Source of the DNA: Inquilinus limosus DSM 16000
GTDB taxonomy: Bacteria; Pseudomonadota; Alphaproteobacteria; DSM-16000; Inquilinaceae
DNA length: 64,000 nt
Assembly (NCBI RefSeq): GCF_000423185.1
Contig: NZ_AUHM01000001.1
Location: 620,001 to 684,000 of the forward strand
Direction of reading: 5' to 3'
Position numbers and translations under genes: made by a program. Below the pieces are notes generated by a model that did no database searches, was not told where the DNA came from, and saw nothing but the letters and a program-made list of their open reading frames with translations. Positions 61,375-64,000 of the stretch are shown in pieces. Each line of letters begins with the position of its first letter. Within the stretch, counting starts at the first letter, position 1.

Positions 61375-63042
61375 TCACGCCGACAGCCACACCTTGTCGA
61401 AATACATCTCGCGGGCGAAGTGGTAGGCGAAGCCCTGCACCTTGTCCGTGCTGGCGGTGTAGATCTTCAGCCAGAACGGGATGATGGTGATGGCGTCGTC
61501 CTGCAGCATCTGCTCGATCTGCTTCACGATCTCCTTGCGCTTCGGCACGTCGATCGTGGCCTGCGCCTGGTTCAGCAGCTTCTCGAACTCCGGGTTGTCG
61601 TAGCCGGTCTCGTTCCAGGCCGCGCCCTTGCGGTAGGCGACGTCGAGCACCTGGACGCCGAGCGGCCGCGTGGTCCACTGCGTCACGCTGAATGGCCAGG
61701 ACGTCCAGCGGTCCCAATAGGTGCCGCCGGGCAGGATGCTGACCTTCAGGTTGATGCCGGCCGGCTTCATCATCTCCGACAGCACCACGCCGATCTGGCC
61801 TTCCCATTTCGGGTCGTCGACGCAGTTGATCTCGATGTCGAGGCCGTTCGGATGGCCGGCCTCGGCCAGCAGCTTCTTGGCCTTCTCGTAGTCCTGCTTC
61901 ATCGGGCCGAGATCGGTGTATTCCGGATGGATCGGCGCGACGTGGAAATCCTGGCCCGGGACGCCCAGCCCCTGATAGGCGAGCTGCAGCAGCCGGTCGT
62001 GGTCGACGCAGGCCTGGACCGCCTGGCGCACCCGCTTGTCGTCGAACGGCTTCTCGGTCACCCGCATGCGGGCGACGCCGACGATCGCCGTGTCCTTGTC
62101 GTAGACCTTGAGCTGCGGATTGGCCTGGTAGCCGGGCAAGAGGTTAGGGTCGAGCTTGTACAGGAGGTCGACCTGGCCGGAGGACAGGGCCGCCAGCTCC
62201 GCCGCCGGATCGGCGCCGAGGTCGATGAAATGCAGCTCGTCGATATAGGGCTCGCCGCCCCAGTAATCGGCCTTCTTGGTGTACACCGCGCGCTGGCCGA
62301 CCACGTATTCCTTGAGGTTGAACGGGCCGGTGCCGATCGGGTTCTTGATCAGGTTGGACTCGTATTTGGTGGCGAAGTCGCGGTGGAAGATCAGCGCCGG
62401 ATAGTCGCCCAGGCTTTCGGGGAAGGAGAGCATGGCGTTCTGGAAGTGGAACCGGACCGTGTGGTCGTCCACCCGCTCCAGCGCGTTCGGCGCCATCTTG
62501 ATGGTGTCGCCTTCCTTCACCGTCAGGCCGCTGAACCGGCCCTGGTTGGAGGAGCCGGTCTTGCTGTCGAGCCAGCGGGTGAAGGTGTTGATCACGTCGT
62601 CGGCGTTGAAGTCGTCGCCGTTGCTCCACTTCACCCCTTTTCGGAGCGACAGCGTCCACACCGTGACGTCGTCATTCGCCGTCCACTTCTCGGCGAGATG
62701 GGGATGGGCGAGGTTGTCGGTGCCGATCCGCACCAGCGGCTCGATCAGCTGCCGCGCGGAGTTGCCCTTCTCCGACCAGTCGTAGATGGCCGGGTCGCTG
62801 GCATCCATCACGAACATGCCGACCCGCAGCGTGCCGCCCTTGCGCGGCGTGTCCTGCGCCAGGGCCTGCGGCACGATCGGCTCGCCGGTCACCATCGAGG
62901 CCACGGAATAGGCGGTCGGGATCGCCAGGCCGAGCAGCACCGAGATGCGCAGGAATTCGCGCCGGTCGACCCGGCCGTCCCGCAGATCCTCGGCCAGTTT
63001 CGGAATCGCGACGTGAACCTTCCCCAGATCTTTGATGTCCAT
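61375..63042 (-). CDS. ABC transporter substrate-binding protein (peptide/nickel type, SBP family 5)
   Basis: 555 residues from the ATG at 63042 with GGGGGAGCC upstream. A long N-region then a Tat-type signal [17 protein letters not shown] (twin-arginine at residues 26-27) ending near QALAQ. SBP_bac_5 fold: [66 protein letters not shown] and [15 protein letters not shown]. Binds a peptide or other solute in the periplasm. Being Tat-exported implies cytoplasmic folding. First gene of the operon with the permeases and ATPase. Confidence 0.93.
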   Translation of the reverse strand: MDIKDLGKVHVAIPKLAEDLRDGRVDRREFLRISVLLGLAIPTAYSVASMVTGEPIVPQALAQDTPRKGGTLRVGMFVMDASDPAIYDWSEKGNSARQLIEPLVRIGTDNLAHPHLAEKWTANDDVTVWTLSLRKGVKWSNGDDFNADDVINTFTRWLDSKTGSSNQGRFSGLTVKEGDTIKMAPNALERVDDHTVRFHFQNAMLSFPESLGDYPALIFHRDFATKYESNLIKNPIGTGPFNLKEYVVGQRAVYTKKADYWGGEPYIDELHFIDLGADPAAELAALSSGQVDLLYKLDPNLLPGYQANPQLKVYDKDTAIVGVARMRVTEKPFDDKRVRQAVQACVDHDRLLQLAYQGLGVPGQDFHVAPIHPEYTDLGPMKQDYEKAKKLLAEAGHPNGLDIEINCVDDPKWEGQIGVVLSEMMKPAGINLKVSILPGGTYWDRWTSWPFSVTQWTTRPLGVQVLDVAYRKGAAWNETGYDNPEFEKLLNQAQATIDVPKRKEIVKQIEQMLQDDAITIIPFWLKIYTASTDKVQGFAYHFAREMYFDKVWLSA

Positions 63043-63352
63043 CAGGCTCCCCCTGTCGAGACGCTGGAACCACCCTGTCGGGCGGCGGCTTTCTTGCGCT
63101 TTTTTCGAAGCCTCGGCCCGCAACCGAGACCATTAGACGGCCGGCCGGCCACCGCCTTGTTTCTCGTGGCGACAATCAAGCGCCCGTCCGCGACATCGCG
63201 CCGCCGGACCCGGCCGAAAGTATCGGGGCCGTTCCGCCGCGGCGTCAAACCCTAATCCCCGTCCGTCGCCCGTCTGCGGCGTGCGGCGCCGTGGCGCCCG
63301 GCCGGCCGGGCCGCTATCGTCCGCGCGTCGCCCGCCGTGCAGGAGTGAACAA
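63043..63352. other. 310-base divergent control region
   Basis: Shared upstream region of the peptide ABC operon (minus) and the Nudix gene (plus). GC-rich; no gene, repeat or clear promoter hexamers found. Confidence 0.5.
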
Positions 63353-63988
63353 GTGGCCTTCGACAATGACGCCGATGTCGAGCTGATCGAACGGCGGACG
63401 GAGCATGCCGGCTTCTTCCGGCTGGACCGGCTGCAGCTGCGCCACCGCCGCTTCGACGGCGGCTGGACCGAGCCGCTGAGCCGCGAGCTGGTGCTGCGCC
63501 GCCCGGCCGTCGGCCTGCTGCCCTACGACCCCGTCGCCGACCGGGTGGTGCTGGTGGAGCAGTTCCGCCTCGGCGCCTGGATCGCCGACCGCCCGGCCTG
63601 GATGCTCGAGATCCCGGCCGGGCTGATCGATGCCGGCGAATCGCAGGAGCATTCCGCCGCCCGCGAGACCCGGGAGGAGACCGGGCTGGAGGTGGCCGAG
63701 CTGCTGCCGGTCGGCGAATTCGCCACCAGCCCCGGCGGCTTCAACGAATGGGTCAGCCTGTTCTGCGGCCGCGTCCAGGCCCCGGCCGAGCGCAGCCTGC
63801 ACGGCCTGGCGACGGAGCAGGAGGACATCCGCATCCTGCCGATGCCGGCGGAGGATGCCCTGGCGCTGCTGGCCGAGGGCCGGATCCAGAACGCCATCAC
63901 CCTGATCGCGCTGCAGTGGTTCGCGCTGAACCGGGACTCGCTGCGGCGCCGCTGGGCATCGCTTGAAGCCAAGGAAAGTGCCCACTAA
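63353..63988 (+). CDS. Nudix hydrolase, ADP-ribose pyrophosphatase type
   Basis: 211 residues from a GTG at 63353 with CAGGAG upstream. Complete Nudix box GLIDAGESQEHSAARETREE followed by TGLEV, residues about 100-125, matching G-x5-E-x7-RE-U-x-EE-x-G. The N-terminal sheet (RLDRLQLRHRRFDGGWTEPLSRELVLRRPAVGLLPYDP) and late EDIRILPM match NudF/TrgB ADP-ribose pyrophosphatases. It hydrolyses ADP-ribose to AMP and ribose-5-phosphate. The gene ends 12 bases before the window edge. Confidence 0.9.
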   Translation: MAFDNDADVELIERRTEHAGFFRLDRLQLRHRRFDGGWTEPLSRELVLRRPAVGLLPYDPVADRVVLVEQFRLGAWIADRPAWMLEIPAGLIDAGESQEHSAARETREETGLEVAELLPVGEFATSPGGFNEWVSLFCGRVQAPAERSLHGLATEQEDIRILPMPAEDALALLAEGRIQNAITLIALQWFALNRDSLRRRWASLEAKESAH

Positions 63989-64000
63989 GGTCCAAGGACG

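Overview
The window is GC-rich DNA with short intergenic gaps and clear Shine-Dalgarno sites. It looks like an alphaproteobacterial chromosome, most plausibly a Rhodospirillales member of the Azospirillum/Inquilinus type. This rests on the gene-order core (squalene-synthase-like, Mth938-like, yajC, DUF815, nlpD, pcm, surE, serS, tatCBA, scpB, scpA, nagZ, SPOR, dgt, then erpA/iscA and xth). The genus is a guess. No rRNA, tRNA, CRISPR array, transposase or phage gene was seen.

Region 1 (1-30.1 kb) is that conserved core, interrupted by several accessory blocks. These are a flavin monooxygenase plus cupin (0.8-2.5 kb), an AbgT transporter/M20 hydrolase/LysR unit (4.5-8.2 kb), a 9-kb block between serS and tatC, and a flavin reductase between scpA and nagZ. 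The 9-kb block carries an ABC1 kinase, a tiny Tat-signal protein, a DnaB-like ATPase, an AAC(6')-type acetyltransferase and a drug-efflux-type MFS. secD/secF and argS are missing from the places where I would expect them.

Region 2 (30.2-38.2 kb) is the most unusual part. It looks like a DSF (diffusible signal factor) quorum-sensing locus. It has an RpfF-like DSF synthase (37241-38197, minus), a full-length RpfC-like hybrid histidine kinase (34640-37165), and a REC-PAS-GGDEF-EAL protein (30241-32376) where Xanthomonas would have RpfG (REC-HD-GYP). Between the c-di-GMP protein and the kinase lie two truncated copies of the kinase. Each has only the membrane sensor plus the HisKA segment, stays open and aligns without gaps to the full kinase, and is followed by a decayed scrap of the EAL 3' end. 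The whole is a three-unit tandem array of about 1.09 kb per unit.

Region 3 (38.7-56.5 kb) is mixed metabolism: a lytic transglycosylase lipoprotein, a haloacetate-dehalogenase-like hydrolase, a TetR/NTF2-like pair with a probable operator, and a sugar/polyol group. That group has a xylitol/sorbitol-type dehydrogenase, a shikimate-dehydrogenase-like protein, a cupin phosphoglucose isomerase and a xylulokinase. The rest is an aldo/keto reductase, a luciferase-like oxidoreductase, an epimerase, an isolated lpxA, an amidase, a LysE exporter and a DegT aminotransferase.

Region 4 (56.5-64 kb) has an XRE regulator, a dipeptide-type ABC importer operon (Tat-exported binding protein, two permeases, fused double ATPase) and a Nudix ADP-ribose pyrophosphatase. 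Several families of short palindromic intergenic repeats occur throughout.
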